Assembly: GCA_006383075.2 (NCBI GenBank)
Contig: SMNH02000002.1
Location: 59,020 to 123,019 of the forward strand
DNA length: 64,000 nucleotides
Origin: Kordia sp. TARA_039_SRF
Lineage (GTDB): Bacteria; Bacteroidota; Bacteroidia; Flavobacteriales; Flavobacteriaceae
Direction of reading: 5' to 3'
The notes under the pieces are model-generated. The model was not told where the DNA came from. It did not search any database and saw only the letters and a list, made by a program, of their open reading frames with translations. Of the stretch, positions 37,043-45,088 are shown piece after piece. Position numbers and translations under genes: made by a program. Numbering within the stretch: position 1 is the stretch's first letter; each line of letters begins with the position of its first letter.

Positions 37043-37075
37043 TGAAAAAACAAAAAGCCCTATTTACAAGGCTTT
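37043..37075 (-). terminator. Terminator of the LytTR regulator gene
   Basis: On the minus strand, AAAGCC and GGCTTT pair around a loop of about 10 nt, followed by a T-rich run. Confidence 0.75.
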
Positions 37076-37097
37076 GTGACCGTTTACCATCAAAATA

Positions 37098-37126
37098 GTG
37101 ACGAATAAAAAGTGAGATGTGACGAA
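37098..37126. promoter_or_regulatory. Direct repeat GTGACGAA with 21-bp period
   Basis: GTGACGAA occurs at 37098-37105 and again at 37119-37126, exactly 21 bp apart. The ACGAA core and spacing resemble the repeats upstream of 44943 and 48260. It lies between the LytTR gene and precursor K, but its distance to the -7 box differs from those two, so it is a weaker candidate. Confidence 0.4.
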
Positions 37127-37157
37127 ACAATGTATTTTTGGGATGGTTTTTTTGAGA

Positions 37158-39746
37158 TTAAAAGATTAGTTTCTGCAATTCATCCACATACGAATTACTT
37201 ACAGGAATTTTTTCTCCCTTTACGGTGACTTCTTTATTGTTCTTTTCTTCCACTTTATCAATCCGAACGATATATGAACGATGAATTCGAATGTATTCTA
37301 GCGGATCGGGCATTAAATTGATAAACTCACCAATTTTAGTGCGAATGGTGTAATTTTTTTGCTCCGTTACAACTTCCACATAATTCCCTGCTGATTTTAC
37401 ATATAAAATCGTATCTGTTTTAATGCGGATTTCTTTTCCTGCTTCTTTAAACGAGAAATAACGTTCTTTGCGCTTTATTTTTTTCATCAGTAAACGCAGC
37501 AATTCGCCAATAATATGTTGGTTGTACGATAAAATTCGATATTTAAAGAATAGATAAATCAAGGTGATTACTGCTACAATTAGAGATATTACAAACCACG
37601 TTTGTTTCCAAAATGGCGCATGAATGTGTACTGGGATTTCTATAAAATTAAGCGTTTCTTCGTTTGAAGTGGTTGCAGCTACTTTAAACGTATAACTTCC
37701 GTACGGCAACGCTGAATACGAGATTTTTCTGTTTTTTGTGGTGTATAGTTTGGTGTCCAATCCTTCCATTTGATAGCTGTACACGATGTCTTTTGTATTT
37801 TTAAAAGAAATTGCTTCTACCCTAAAGTCTATTCTATTTTCTTTATGCGATAGTTTTGTGAGTTTATCAAACTTGTATAAAGAATCGTTTACATAACTCG
37901 CTTTGATTTTTAAGAAATTATCTGGGAAAATTTTAGATGTTTCAAAAATGCGTTTCGGTACGTAGGTAAGTCCTTTTATAGAAGCAATCCAAACTGTGTC
38001 GTTGATGATTTCTATGTCGTTAATACCGTCGTTTAATAAACCTTTTGAGCTTTTGAGTCCCGAAATATGAAAATTCCCTGCTGCGTTGAATGTTATTTTA
38101 TCCACACCATGATTGGTACAAACCCAAAGTTCATTATTATTGGTAATTTTCAATTCATTGATAATATTACTCGATAACCCTTGCGAAGTATCAATAGTTT
38201 TGACTTTTCCTGTGGTTGGATTGTAAATAATGATGCCTTTTCCCAAGGTGGCAAAATAGATTTCATTACGAACCTTATTGATATCAATGTCTTCTATTCT
38301 ATGTTTAAAGATAGGATGATGCGTAGACAATGCCGTTGTTTGCTCATTTTTCATTGTAAATGCTCCTAATGGCGTTCCTATATAATAAGTGTCGTTTAAA
38401 AAAGCAACATCGTGAATTCGCTGTGACAACACTGTTTTTTTAATACCAACAGAATCCACCACCACAAAACCTGATTGATTGGAAATTATAATTTTATGAT
38501 CTGTAGGTTCAGAAAATTTTATAAAAAAACTTCCTGATATTGAATCTGAAAAGTATGTTTTTTGATGATTTCTGTTTTTTTTGTAAAACCGCTCATCCGA
38601 CTTCACATATAACAATTCAGATACCGAATCATACGCCACCAACGCTTCTTGTTCTACTTCTGAACTCGCTTCACGAAACAGTTTTCGATTTTGATCTAAC
38701 TTGAGAACGTCTCCCGTACGATAGCTGATGTATAATTCGTCTTTGTTGGTTTTTGCCAAGTTCATTACGGGACTTTTCAATCCAGTGTCAAACACTTTTA
38801 TATTGGGTTCTTTTACATAAAAAACGCCCGAATGCAAGGTAGAAAACCAATAACCACCCTCGTGATCTATTAAGAAATCAGTAACGGATTCGTTGGGTAA
38901 AAAATGAGCCTTGATGTTTCCTTCAATATCCATAATAACACCTCCGCCAAATTCAAAGCCCACAAAAAAAGTAGTCGGACTTAGCGCTTTTAATACAATA
39001 GGAATTGTTGCAGTTTCTATACTATTGATGTGCTTTCCGTTTGTATCTAAAACAGTCAAAGTATTGCTATCAAAAAACACAATATAATTTGCTTCATCTA
39101 AAAATATCACTTCTTTATCAAGTGTATAATTAACTTTAGAAACTATGGTGTTTTTGCTGTTTGGCAAAGAATCTTTTTCAAATGAAAAGAAGAGAATTTC
39201 ATCATTTTTTTTCTCCAATTTCATCCACTTATCTTGTTCTGAAGTTACCCTTTCTTTGCTTGGGCTTTTTAAAATGTTTCCATCTTTTGAAATAATGAGT
39301 TTTCCAAACATATATTCGCAAGCAATGTGCATATTCCCTTCGGCATCTACATACAAACTCATAATATGCTGTTTAAATTCTAATTTTTCTCGAAGAATAT
39401 TGTTGTATTTATACGCTACAAAGCCTTTAAATACTTCATCAAAATAAAATAACTGATTGTTAAACGTAGCTGCATAAATGGTTCCATTAGACTGCGGAAA
39501 AAGGTCTAACACAACAGCATTGGAAATGCTATTTTCAAAATGGAAACGTTTCATTTCGTATCCGTTGGTATGTACCAAACCTCTATCGGTGGCAAACCAT
39601 ATCAGTCCACTTTTATCTTGGTACATTCCGTGAACTTCCAAACTTGGCAAACCTTCGTTAATTCCGAATTCTTCGTAAATATATTGTTGAGAAAATAAAA
39701 AACTATAAAAGCCTAGAAAGAAGCACAAAGCTAGTTTGGTTTTCAT
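37158..39746 (-). CDS. Membrane-anchored one-component regulator: beta-propeller sensor with LytTR output
   Basis: This 862-residue protein has a signal peptide (about 1-19), then regulator-propeller repeats such as GLPSLEVHGMYQDKSGLIWF, a Y_Y_Y-type domain at about 630-700, one transmembrane helix at about 715-738, and a C-terminal LytTR DNA-binding domain at about 765-860 (ILYVKSAGNYVEVVTEQ and EYIRIHRSYIVRID). There is no histidine kinase, so sensing outside and DNA binding inside are in one chain. Bacteroidota use such proteins to respond to periplasmic ligands. It is flanked by precursor genes and small RNA copy 3; its targets may be the 21-bp-period direct repeats noted here, which is inference. 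Confidence 0.93.
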   Translation of the reverse strand: MKTKLALCFFLGFYSFLFSQQYIYEEFGINEGLPSLEVHGMYQDKSGLIWFATDRGLVHTNGYEMKRFHFENSISNAVVLDLFPQSNGTIYAATFNNQLFYFDEVFKGFVAYKYNNILREKLEFKQHIMSLYVDAEGNMHIACEYMFGKLIISKDGNILKSPSKERVTSEQDKWMKLEKKNDEILFFSFEKDSLPNSKNTIVSKVNYTLDKEVIFLDEANYIVFFDSNTLTVLDTNGKHINSIETATIPIVLKALSPTTFFVGFEFGGGVIMDIEGNIKAHFLPNESVTDFLIDHEGGYWFSTLHSGVFYVKEPNIKVFDTGLKSPVMNLAKTNKDELYISYRTGDVLKLDQNRKLFREASSEVEQEALVAYDSVSELLYVKSDERFYKKNRNHQKTYFSDSISGSFFIKFSEPTDHKIIISNQSGFVVVDSVGIKKTVLSQRIHDVAFLNDTYYIGTPLGAFTMKNEQTTALSTHHPIFKHRIEDIDINKVRNEIYFATLGKGIIIYNPTTGKVKTIDTSQGLSSNIINELKITNNNELWVCTNHGVDKITFNAAGNFHISGLKSSKGLLNDGINDIEIINDTVWIASIKGLTYVPKRIFETSKIFPDNFLKIKASYVNDSLYKFDKLTKLSHKENRIDFRVEAISFKNTKDIVYSYQMEGLDTKLYTTKNRKISYSALPYGSYTFKVAATTSNEETLNFIEIPVHIHAPFWKQTWFVISLIVAVITLIYLFFKYRILSYNQHIIGELLRLLMKKIKRKERYFSFKEAGKEIRIKTDTILYVKSAGNYVEVVTEQKNYTIRTKIGEFINLMPDPLEYIRIHRSYIVRIDKVEEKNNKEVTVKGEKIPVSNSYVDELQKLIF

Positions 39747-39819
39747 AAATGGTAATCGGTTTTAGTTTAGAAGTAAGGCTAATATATTAAAAACTTCGCA
39801 AGATGTTGTGCTTCCAAAA

Positions 39820-39941
39820 AAGAAGAAACACTCCACAAGCGTGAAGTGTTTCTATAAACTAACTAACCAACCAAAATTGTAATCACGACTCTTGTATGTA
39901 GAGTAACCAGCTCGTTTAATACCGTCATTGCCGTGTTACAT
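39820..39941 (-). ncRNA. Structured small RNA, copy 3, sigma-54-type promoter
   Basis: The minus-strand transcript runs from about 39941 to a terminator with stem AGAAACACTcCAC/GTGaAGTGTTTCT (39824-39853). It shares GAGCTGGTTACT, AAGAGTCGT and the TTTTGGTTGGTTAGTT lead into the terminator. Its closing stem, TGTAA-CAC / GTG-(A)-TTACA, has a sequence of its own, which gives compensatory change relative to copies 1 and 2. It lies 74 bp upstream of the LytTR regulator gene. Confidence 0.7.
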
Positions 39942-39951
39942 TCTATATAAA

Positions 39952-39967
39952 CCAAGTATTGTGCCAA
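39952..39967 (-). promoter_or_regulatory. Sigma-54-type -24/-12 promoter of small RNA copy 3
   Basis: On the minus strand it reads TTGGCAC-AATAC-TTGG, with spacing identical to the other two copies. Confidence 0.6.
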
Positions 39968-40023
39968 AATGTATTTTTAATTGTTTTTTATTTGGGCTTT
40001 AATTCGATAATTTTACCTTGTGT

Positions 40024-40073
40024 AGTGATTTACACTTTTCGCCTTGCAGCCATAAGAAAAAGTCAAAATCACT
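40024..40073. repeat. 50-bp hairpin, short relative of the 18292 element
   Basis: The arms AGTGATTT and AAATCACT enclose a second stem, ACTTTTC/GAAAAGT-like, and a loop containing CCTTGCAGCC. It lies just upstream of the GNAT start and could form in its 5' UTR. It resembles the end sequence of the 159-bp element at 18292. Confidence 0.5.
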
Positions 40074-40090
40074 TCTATAAATCATTTTTA

Positions 40091-40591
40091 TTGAAAACTA
40101 TACTACAAACCGAACGTTTACGCTTGCGCGAATTTACCGCTGATGATGCAGCATTTATTCTCAAATTGGTAAACACGCCTGAATGGATTGAATTTATTGG
40201 CAATCGTAAAATTCATACACCTGGCGTTGCGGAAGAATACATTCATAAGACACTCCAAAAAAGTTACGCAGAAAATGATTTCGGATTGTGGTGCATGGAG
40301 TTAAAAGATACAGAAGAAGCCATTGGCATGTGCGGATTGGTTAAACGAGAAAATTTGGAGTATCCAGATATTGGTTTCGCTATACTTCCAGAATATACCC
40401 GAAAAGGGTATACCTTTGAAGCCGCTAAAGCCACACTCAAATACGCAAAAGAAGAACTAAAATTGAATACCATTGTAGCCATTACAAAATCAGAAAATAA
40501 AGCTTCTATCGGATTGTTACACAAATTGGGGATGCAGTACAATCAAAAACTAAAAATCTCTGAAGATAATACCGTACTTTTATTTTCTTAA
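40091..40591 (+). CDS. GNAT family N-acetyltransferase (RimJ/RimL type)
   Basis: This protein of about 166 residues fits the RimJ/RimL-type GNAT acetyltransferases. It opens MKTILQTERLRLREFTADD and has the acetyl-CoA-binding region IGFAILPEYTRKGYTFEAAK. The frame runs upstream to 39959, but that part overlaps the promoter of small RNA copy 3 and a hairpin, and the family's N-terminus begins at the TTG codon at 40091. The acceptor substrate is unknown. Two paralogous membrane proteins follow. Confidence 0.85.
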   Translation: MKTILQTERLRLREFTADDAAFILKLVNTPEWIEFIGNRKIHTPGVAEEYIHKTLQKSYAENDFGLWCMELKDTEEAIGMCGLVKRENLEYPDIGFAILPEYTRKGYTFEAAKATLKYAKEELKLNTIVAITKSENKASIGLLHKLGMQYNQKLKISEDNTVLLFS

Positions 40592-40603
40592 TTACGCTCA
40601 CCT

Positions 40604-41083
40604 ATGAAAAAAGAACTTTTAATTCTCGCAGCTATTGTCCTTGCTGCATTTTTACTAACCATTGCATTGTTTGGATTTGATAATTTAACCAGCGACGCAA
40701 CGTTTGAAGTTTCCATTTACAATACCAATTTTGGAATTCCATCACAATGTATCATGCTTGGTTTTATGGCGTTGTTGACCACAGGAGCTTATTTTGTACG
40801 CATCCTATTTGAGCGATTTCAAAACCAATTTGCCAATGTTGCCTTTCTTGTTTTCAATACTGCCTTAATTATCTGTATTCTATTGGTATGTGACGCGTTA
40901 TATGCGTTGGAAGATGTAATTCGAGAAAAAATGGCAAAAACGACGACGCAAGAAATGACAACTTCCACCAATAAAGTTGTTGCAAACCTGATAGAATCAG
41001 CGTATTTTATGATAGTACTGGCAATTTTTGTGAAACTTTTGGTGATTTTTAAGATGAGAAATGCACAAAAAGTCAATCGATAA
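40604..41083 (+). CDS. Four-helix membrane protein, first of a paralogous pair
   Basis: This 159-residue integral membrane protein of unknown function has four hydrophobic segments, at about 5-25, 48-68, 78-100 and 130-152. After the first helix comes DATFEVSIYNTNFGIPS, which aligns with DATIDLNVHDTYFVIPK of the next protein. Helix order and length are the same in both, so they are a tandem duplication. It starts 12 bp after the GNAT gene and overlaps the next open frame slightly. No function is assigned. Confidence 0.75.
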   Translation: MKKELLILAAIVLAAFLLTIALFGFDNLTSDATFEVSIYNTNFGIPSQCIMLGFMALLTTGAYFVRILFERFQNQFANVAFLVFNTALIICILLVCDALYALEDVIREKMAKTTTQEMTTSTNKVVANLIESAYFMIVLAIFVKLLVIFKMRNAQKVNR

Positions 41084-41108
41084 TTTTGATGTTTCTAAAC
41101 CTGTTGCC

Positions 41109-41576
41109 ATGAAAAAAGAACTTCTTTTTATCCTGTTTATAATACTATTATTCTTCGCGATTCATGGTTTTCAGATAAATACAACCTCCATTTTGGAAGA
41201 TGCTACTATTGACCTCAACGTGCACGATACGTATTTCGTAATTCCGAAAGTATATTATTGGACATATACACTTCTTTTCCTGTTTTCAATATGTTACTTG
41301 ATTCGTATTCTTGTTTTAAGATTTGCAAACCGACTTGCTAATTATATATATGTAATCGTAAATGCTTTGTTGATTGTGTGGCTGATATTTGAAATACATG
41401 CTTTGAATGTCTTGTTTAGAGATTTTCAACAAAATTCCATCGAGATAGACCAACTCTTTTATTACTTCTTTTACTTTATCACTACTGCTTTGATTTTCTC
41501 CGTAATTTTTGAGGTGTATGTTTTGTATAAAGTGTGGAATCAAAAACAGGAAACTTCAAAAATTCACACAAAATAG
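41109..41576 (+). CDS. Four-helix membrane protein, second of a paralogous pair
   Basis: This paralogue of the protein at 40604 has about 155 residues with four hydrophobic segments. The start at 41109 (MKKELLFILF) is preferred over the upstream codon at 41061 because it aligns with the start of its twin. The segment NVHDTYFVIPKVYYW between helices 1 and 2 resembles the HDTYFVV motif of haem-copper oxidase subunit I. The rest of that fold is absent, so I do not assign any oxidase role. Confidence 0.75.
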   Translation: MKKELLFILFIILLFFAIHGFQINTTSILEDATIDLNVHDTYFVIPKVYYWTYTLLFLFSICYLIRILVLRFANRLANYIYVIVNALLIVWLIFEIHALNVLFRDFQQNSIEIDQLFYYFFYFITTALIFSVIFEVYVLYKVWNQKQETSKIHTK

Positions 41577-41599
41577 TATCTTTACGCAAAAATTAATTC

Positions 41600-43030
41600 A
41601 TGTCAGACATCGTCATTTATATTATACTTATTGTTGTTTTTTTAGCGATTGGAATTTTCTTAGGAATGTACATCGGAAACCTGAAAACAAAAGCACAACA
41701 AGAAGGTTTACAGGAACGCAATCGCCAATTGCAATCACAGTTTGACGATTTTAAACTACAAATGCATGCTGAGAATGAAAAACAAAACGAGTCGTTTCAA
41801 CAGCAATTGCAAGCGCTTAAAGAAAGTTTAGACAACACAGCACAAGAACGCGAAGACATCCGACGAGAGAAAGATAATCTAAACATCGAACTCGCACGAA
41901 AAAACTCCGAATTTGAAAGTCTACACGAAAAATTCAAGGAACGCGACGAAACCATCAAAGTACAGCAAGAACAACTCCGCAAAGATTTTGAATTGCTCGC
42001 CAATAAAATTCTCGAAGAGAAATCGACCAAGTTTACCGAGCAGAACAAAGAAAATATCAAAAACATTTTAACGCCGCTTCAAGAGAAAATTCAGCATTTT
42101 GAAAAGAAAGTAGAAGATTCTCAGAAGGAAAATATCAGTATTCATTCTGCCTTGCGCGAAAAATTATCCGAACTCAGCAAAGCCAATATACAAATCAGTC
42201 AAGAAGCCATCAACTTGACCAAAGCCTTGAAAGGTGATAGTAAAATGCAAGGAAATTGGGGAGAATTGGTGCTAGAACGCGTTTTGGAAAAAAGTGGTTT
42301 GGAAAAAGACCGCGAATATGTGGTACAGCAAAATTTTACGCTGGCAGACGGTTCGCGCGTATTGCCTGATGTCATTATCAATCTGCCAAACAACAAAAAA
42401 ATGGTAATTGATTCCAAAGTATCACTTACCGCGTACGAACGTTATGTAAATAGTGAAGATGAAGAAAAAGAAAGCAATCTGAAAGAGCATTTAATTTCTA
42501 TCAAACGCCATGTAGATCAGCTATCTGACAAAAAATACGAAGACTTATACGAAATTGAAAGTCCTGACTTCGTGTTGATGTTTATTCCGATAGAACCTGC
42601 GTTTGCCATTGCCGTTAACGAAGATTCAACTTTATACAGCAAAGCATTTGAAAAAAATATCGTCATTGTAACGCCTACAACACTTTTGGCAACTTTACGC
42701 ACCATTGATACAATGTGGAATAATGAAAAGCAGCAGCGAAACGCCATTGAAATTGCGCGACAAGCAGGCGCGTTGTATGACAAATTTGAAGGTTTTATGA
42801 ACGATTTAATCGGAATTGGAAAAAAGATTGATGCAACTAAATCTGACTATTCTGCCGCGATGAATAAACTGTTTGAAGGACGTGGTAACATCATCAAAAG
42901 TATTGAAAAAATCAAGAAAATGGGCGCGAAAGCCAAAAAGTCGCTTCCTGAATCTATTTTAAAACGCGCAGAAACGGAATTGGAAACTGATGAGGTTTCT
43001 GGAAATGAAGAACCGAAGAAGCTGTTTTAG
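41600..43030 (+). CDS. rmuC: DNA recombination protein RmuC
   Basis: This 476-residue RmuC-family protein has an N-terminal membrane anchor (residues 4-24, YIILIVVFLAIGIFLGMYI), a long coiled coil (about 30-190), and the RmuC core (about 195-440) with GNWGELVLERVLEKSGLE and DVIINLPNNKKMVIDSKVSL. The core is a PD-(D/E)xK-type nuclease-like domain; the VIDSKV stretch would be its acidic-Lys site. RmuC limits DNA inversion and rearrangement. It starts 23 bp after the membrane-protein pair, so a shared transcript is possible. Confidence 0.95.
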   Translation: MSDIVIYIILIVVFLAIGIFLGMYIGNLKTKAQQEGLQERNRQLQSQFDDFKLQMHAENEKQNESFQQQLQALKESLDNTAQEREDIRREKDNLNIELARKNSEFESLHEKFKERDETIKVQQEQLRKDFELLANKILEEKSTKFTEQNKENIKNILTPLQEKIQHFEKKVEDSQKENISIHSALREKLSELSKANIQISQEAINLTKALKGDSKMQGNWGELVLERVLEKSGLEKDREYVVQQNFTLADGSRVLPDVIINLPNNKKMVIDSKVSLTAYERYVNSEDEEKESNLKEHLISIKRHVDQLSDKKYEDLYEIESPDFVLMFIPIEPAFAIAVNEDSTLYSKAFEKNIVIVTPTTLLATLRTIDTMWNNEKQQRNAIEIARQAGALYDKFEGFMNDLIGIGKKIDATKSDYSAAMNKLFEGRGNIIKSIEKIKKMGAKAKKSLPESILKRAETELETDEVSGNEEPKKLF

Positions 43031-43131
43031 GTTTTGGGTGTTAGGTGTTAGGTGTTGGATTACAAGTTTAATTCTTGATTCTTAATTATTGGTTCAAACA
43101 AAAAAAGAGAATTTCATAAAGCATACGTATA

Positions 43132-43950
43132 TTGAAAAATACACAAATTAGCATATTGGGTTGTGGTTGGTTGGGTTTTCCGCTGGCAAAACATTTTATA
43201 GCAGAAAAAAACGTAGTTAAAGGCTCTACGACTTCTGTGGATAAAGTGGCTACTTTGAAAAAAGCAGGCATTCAGCCGTATGTATTTACGCTTGGCACTA
43301 CCAATAATGACGATTTGTACCGTGATTTTATCGCTGAAAGTGATGTTATCATTATCAACTTTCCACCAAAAAGAGTTGAAAATATTGAAACGCTGTATCC
43401 AGCGCAGATACAGGAAATTGTATCACATATTCGTTCCAGACAAAAGGTGATTTTTATAAGTTCTACAGCTGTATATCAAAATACAAACGATTGGGTTTAC
43501 GAAGAGTTGGAAAGTGTTCCTGAAAAAGCATCTGGAAAAGCAGTATTGGCGGCTGAAAACATACTTCGTGAACAACTTCAAAACAAACTTACGATTCTGC
43601 GGTTTGCGGGACTTTTTGGTTATGACAGAGCACCTGGACGTTTTTTAGCTAACAAAAAAGGACTTTCCAACGGAAATGCCCCTATCAATATGATTCATCA
43701 AGATGATTGTATTCGTTTGATTTCTGCTGTGATTCGAAAAAATGTTTGGGGAGAAATCATCAACGGTTGCGCCGACGTACATCCAATTCGCAAAAGATTC
43801 TACAAACTTGCCGCAAAAAAACTAGGACTTCAACCACCAGAATTTAAAGAAGAAACGACTCTTTCGTTTAAAAAAATATCAAACCTCAAAAGTAAAATGT
43901 TACTGCAATCCACTTATAAATACCCGAATCCGTTGGTGTTTGTGTTGTAG
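43132..43950 (+). CDS. NAD(P)-binding YeeZ-like epimerase family protein
   Basis: This 272-residue protein has an N-terminal Rossmann motif (ILGCGWLGFPLAKHF) and layout as in YeeZ-type relatives of NAD-dependent epimerases. The Ser-Ser-Thr of FISSTAVYQNT near residue 105 is the extended SDR catalytic region, and a RFAGLFGYDRAPGRF segment follows. The substrate is unknown. It starts with TTG at 43132, because the Rossmann motif needs that N-terminus and no ATG is available nearby. It is monocistronic. Confidence 0.85.
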   Translation: MKNTQISILGCGWLGFPLAKHFIAEKNVVKGSTTSVDKVATLKKAGIQPYVFTLGTTNNDDLYRDFIAESDVIIINFPPKRVENIETLYPAQIQEIVSHIRSRQKVIFISSTAVYQNTNDWVYEELESVPEKASGKAVLAAENILREQLQNKLTILRFAGLFGYDRAPGRFLANKKGLSNGNAPINMIHQDDCIRLISAVIRKNVWGEIINGCADVHPIRKRFYKLAAKKLGLQPPEFKEETTLSFKKISNLKSKMLLQSTYKYPNPLVFVL

Positions 43951-44298
43951 GGATTGGTTGTTTTTTGTTTTTTGTTCTTCGTTATTTGTCTATTTGTTAC
44001 TCTTAACTATTCATTCATAACTTTTAACTTAGTTGTCGGTTGTCGGTTGTCGGTTGTCGGTTGTCGGTTAAAATACTTTTTCATTTTATATTTTTAGCTT
44101 TACATTTTAAATTTCGTTATTCGTTATTCGTTATTTGTTATTTGTTGATTTGTCTGTTTGCTACTTTTGACTATCTAATAGCAAAGCAAGTCTAAACTTC
44201 TAACAATCTAAACTTCTAAGCGCAAAGCAAGCCTAGCATAAAACCTTCAATCATTGAATTTTTAAATCTTTAAATTGAGCGAAGCGAAGCGAACAAAA
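43951..44298. other. Intergenic region with heptamer repeats
   Basis: It contains about five GTTGTCG units at 44033-44069 and degenerate TTCGTTATT/TTTGTTATT runs at about 43970-44160. No gene was found. The end is a terminator at 44299. Confidence 0.55.
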
Positions 44299-44333
44299 AA
44301 CACCTTATCCGTTTGTATAGATAAGGTGTTTTT
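44299..44333. terminator. Bidirectional terminator before the lipoprotein gene's 3' end
   Basis: The stem AACACCTTATC/GATAAGGTGTT has a 10-nt loop and A/T tracts on both sides. Confidence 0.88.
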
Positions 44334-44367
44334 GTCACGTTCTCTTTGATGGAATTTCCAACTCATA

Positions 44368-44943
44368 TTACGCGTTTTTTACAGTGATGGCTACCGCTTT
44401 TCCTGGTGCAAATTCGTTGGTCACTTCTACTTTTTCCAATTGTTTTAATAACTTTTCATCTTGCTTCCACTCTCCATTTTCAAAAACTAATACTTCGTAA
44501 ATGTTTCCTTCAGTGGTCATTTTTACTTGCAATCCTTCAAAGTTTGCGTTGTATGCTTTTACCGCACTTTCGTAGTTGGCTTTAAACCATAATTCTGCTT
44601 CTTTTGCTTTTTGCGCAATGTATGCTGGAGATGATTCTCTTTTCTTTCTGGCTGCTTCTGCTTTTGCTAAGGCTTCTTTCAATTCCAATTCGGCTTTGGC
44701 AATACTGTCTGCTTTGCGTTGTGCTTCTGCCGCTTCCATCAATTTGATTTCATCTTGAATCTTTGCGTACGCAATACACTCTTCTAATGCTTTTTCTTCA
44801 AATTGTGTCGTTGTTTGTTCGGCTACATTTTCGGTGTTTTGAAGTTCTTTTACTTCTTCTACATTGTTTTCTTTGGTTGTAGTGTTGCATGCTAAAAATG
44901 TGATTGCTGCGAGTCCTAATACTGTGAATGTTGTACGTTTCAT
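44368..44943 (-). CDS. Lipoprotein with a C-terminal domain shared with the VIT/vWA protein
   Basis: This 191-residue lipoprotein has lipobox TFLAC (Cys19), a Glu/Lys-rich coiled-coil-like region at about 45-115 (ELKEALAKAEAARKKRES), and a C-terminal domain at about 118-191. The domain runs from LWFKANYESAVKAY to KAVAITVKN and aligns along its length with the last 75 residues of the VIT/vWA protein at 46101. The promoter shares the direct-repeat architecture of that gene. The function is unknown; an envelope role is likely from the lipobox. Confidence 0.8.
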   Translation of the reverse strand: MKRTTFTVLGLAAITFLACNTTTKENNVEEVKELQNTENVAEQTTTQFEEKALEECIAYAKIQDEIKLMEAAEAQRKADSIAKAELELKEALAKAEAARKKRESSPAYIAQKAKEAELWFKANYESAVKAYNANFEGLQVKMTTEGNIYEVLVFENGEWKQDEKLLKQLEKVEVTNEFAPGKAVAITVKNA

Positions 44944-44980
44944 AATGATTTGTTTTAATTGTTATACTTGATTTATACTT

Positions 44981-45051
44981 CAAATATCGAACGAAATACA
45001 GTGATAATTTGGGTAGCTTTAGTATTCGTTAGGAACTATCTAGAATTCGTT
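44981..45051 (-). promoter_or_regulatory. Direct-repeat promoter of the lipoprotein gene
   Basis: On the minus strand, AACGAATTC (45051-45043) and AACGAATAC (45030-45022) lie 21 bp apart. A -7-like GATATTTG (44988-44981) follows 34 bp on. The same repeat, period and distance occur upstream of 48260. Confidence 0.7.
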
Positions 45052-45088
45052 TAGTAGTATTGAAATTGTTTGTCTTTTTTGATGTTTT

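Noticed and set aside
41109-41576. Haem-copper oxidase subunit based on NVHDTYFVI
   Set aside because: Only the short motif matches; the protein has four helices and lacks the haem ligands.
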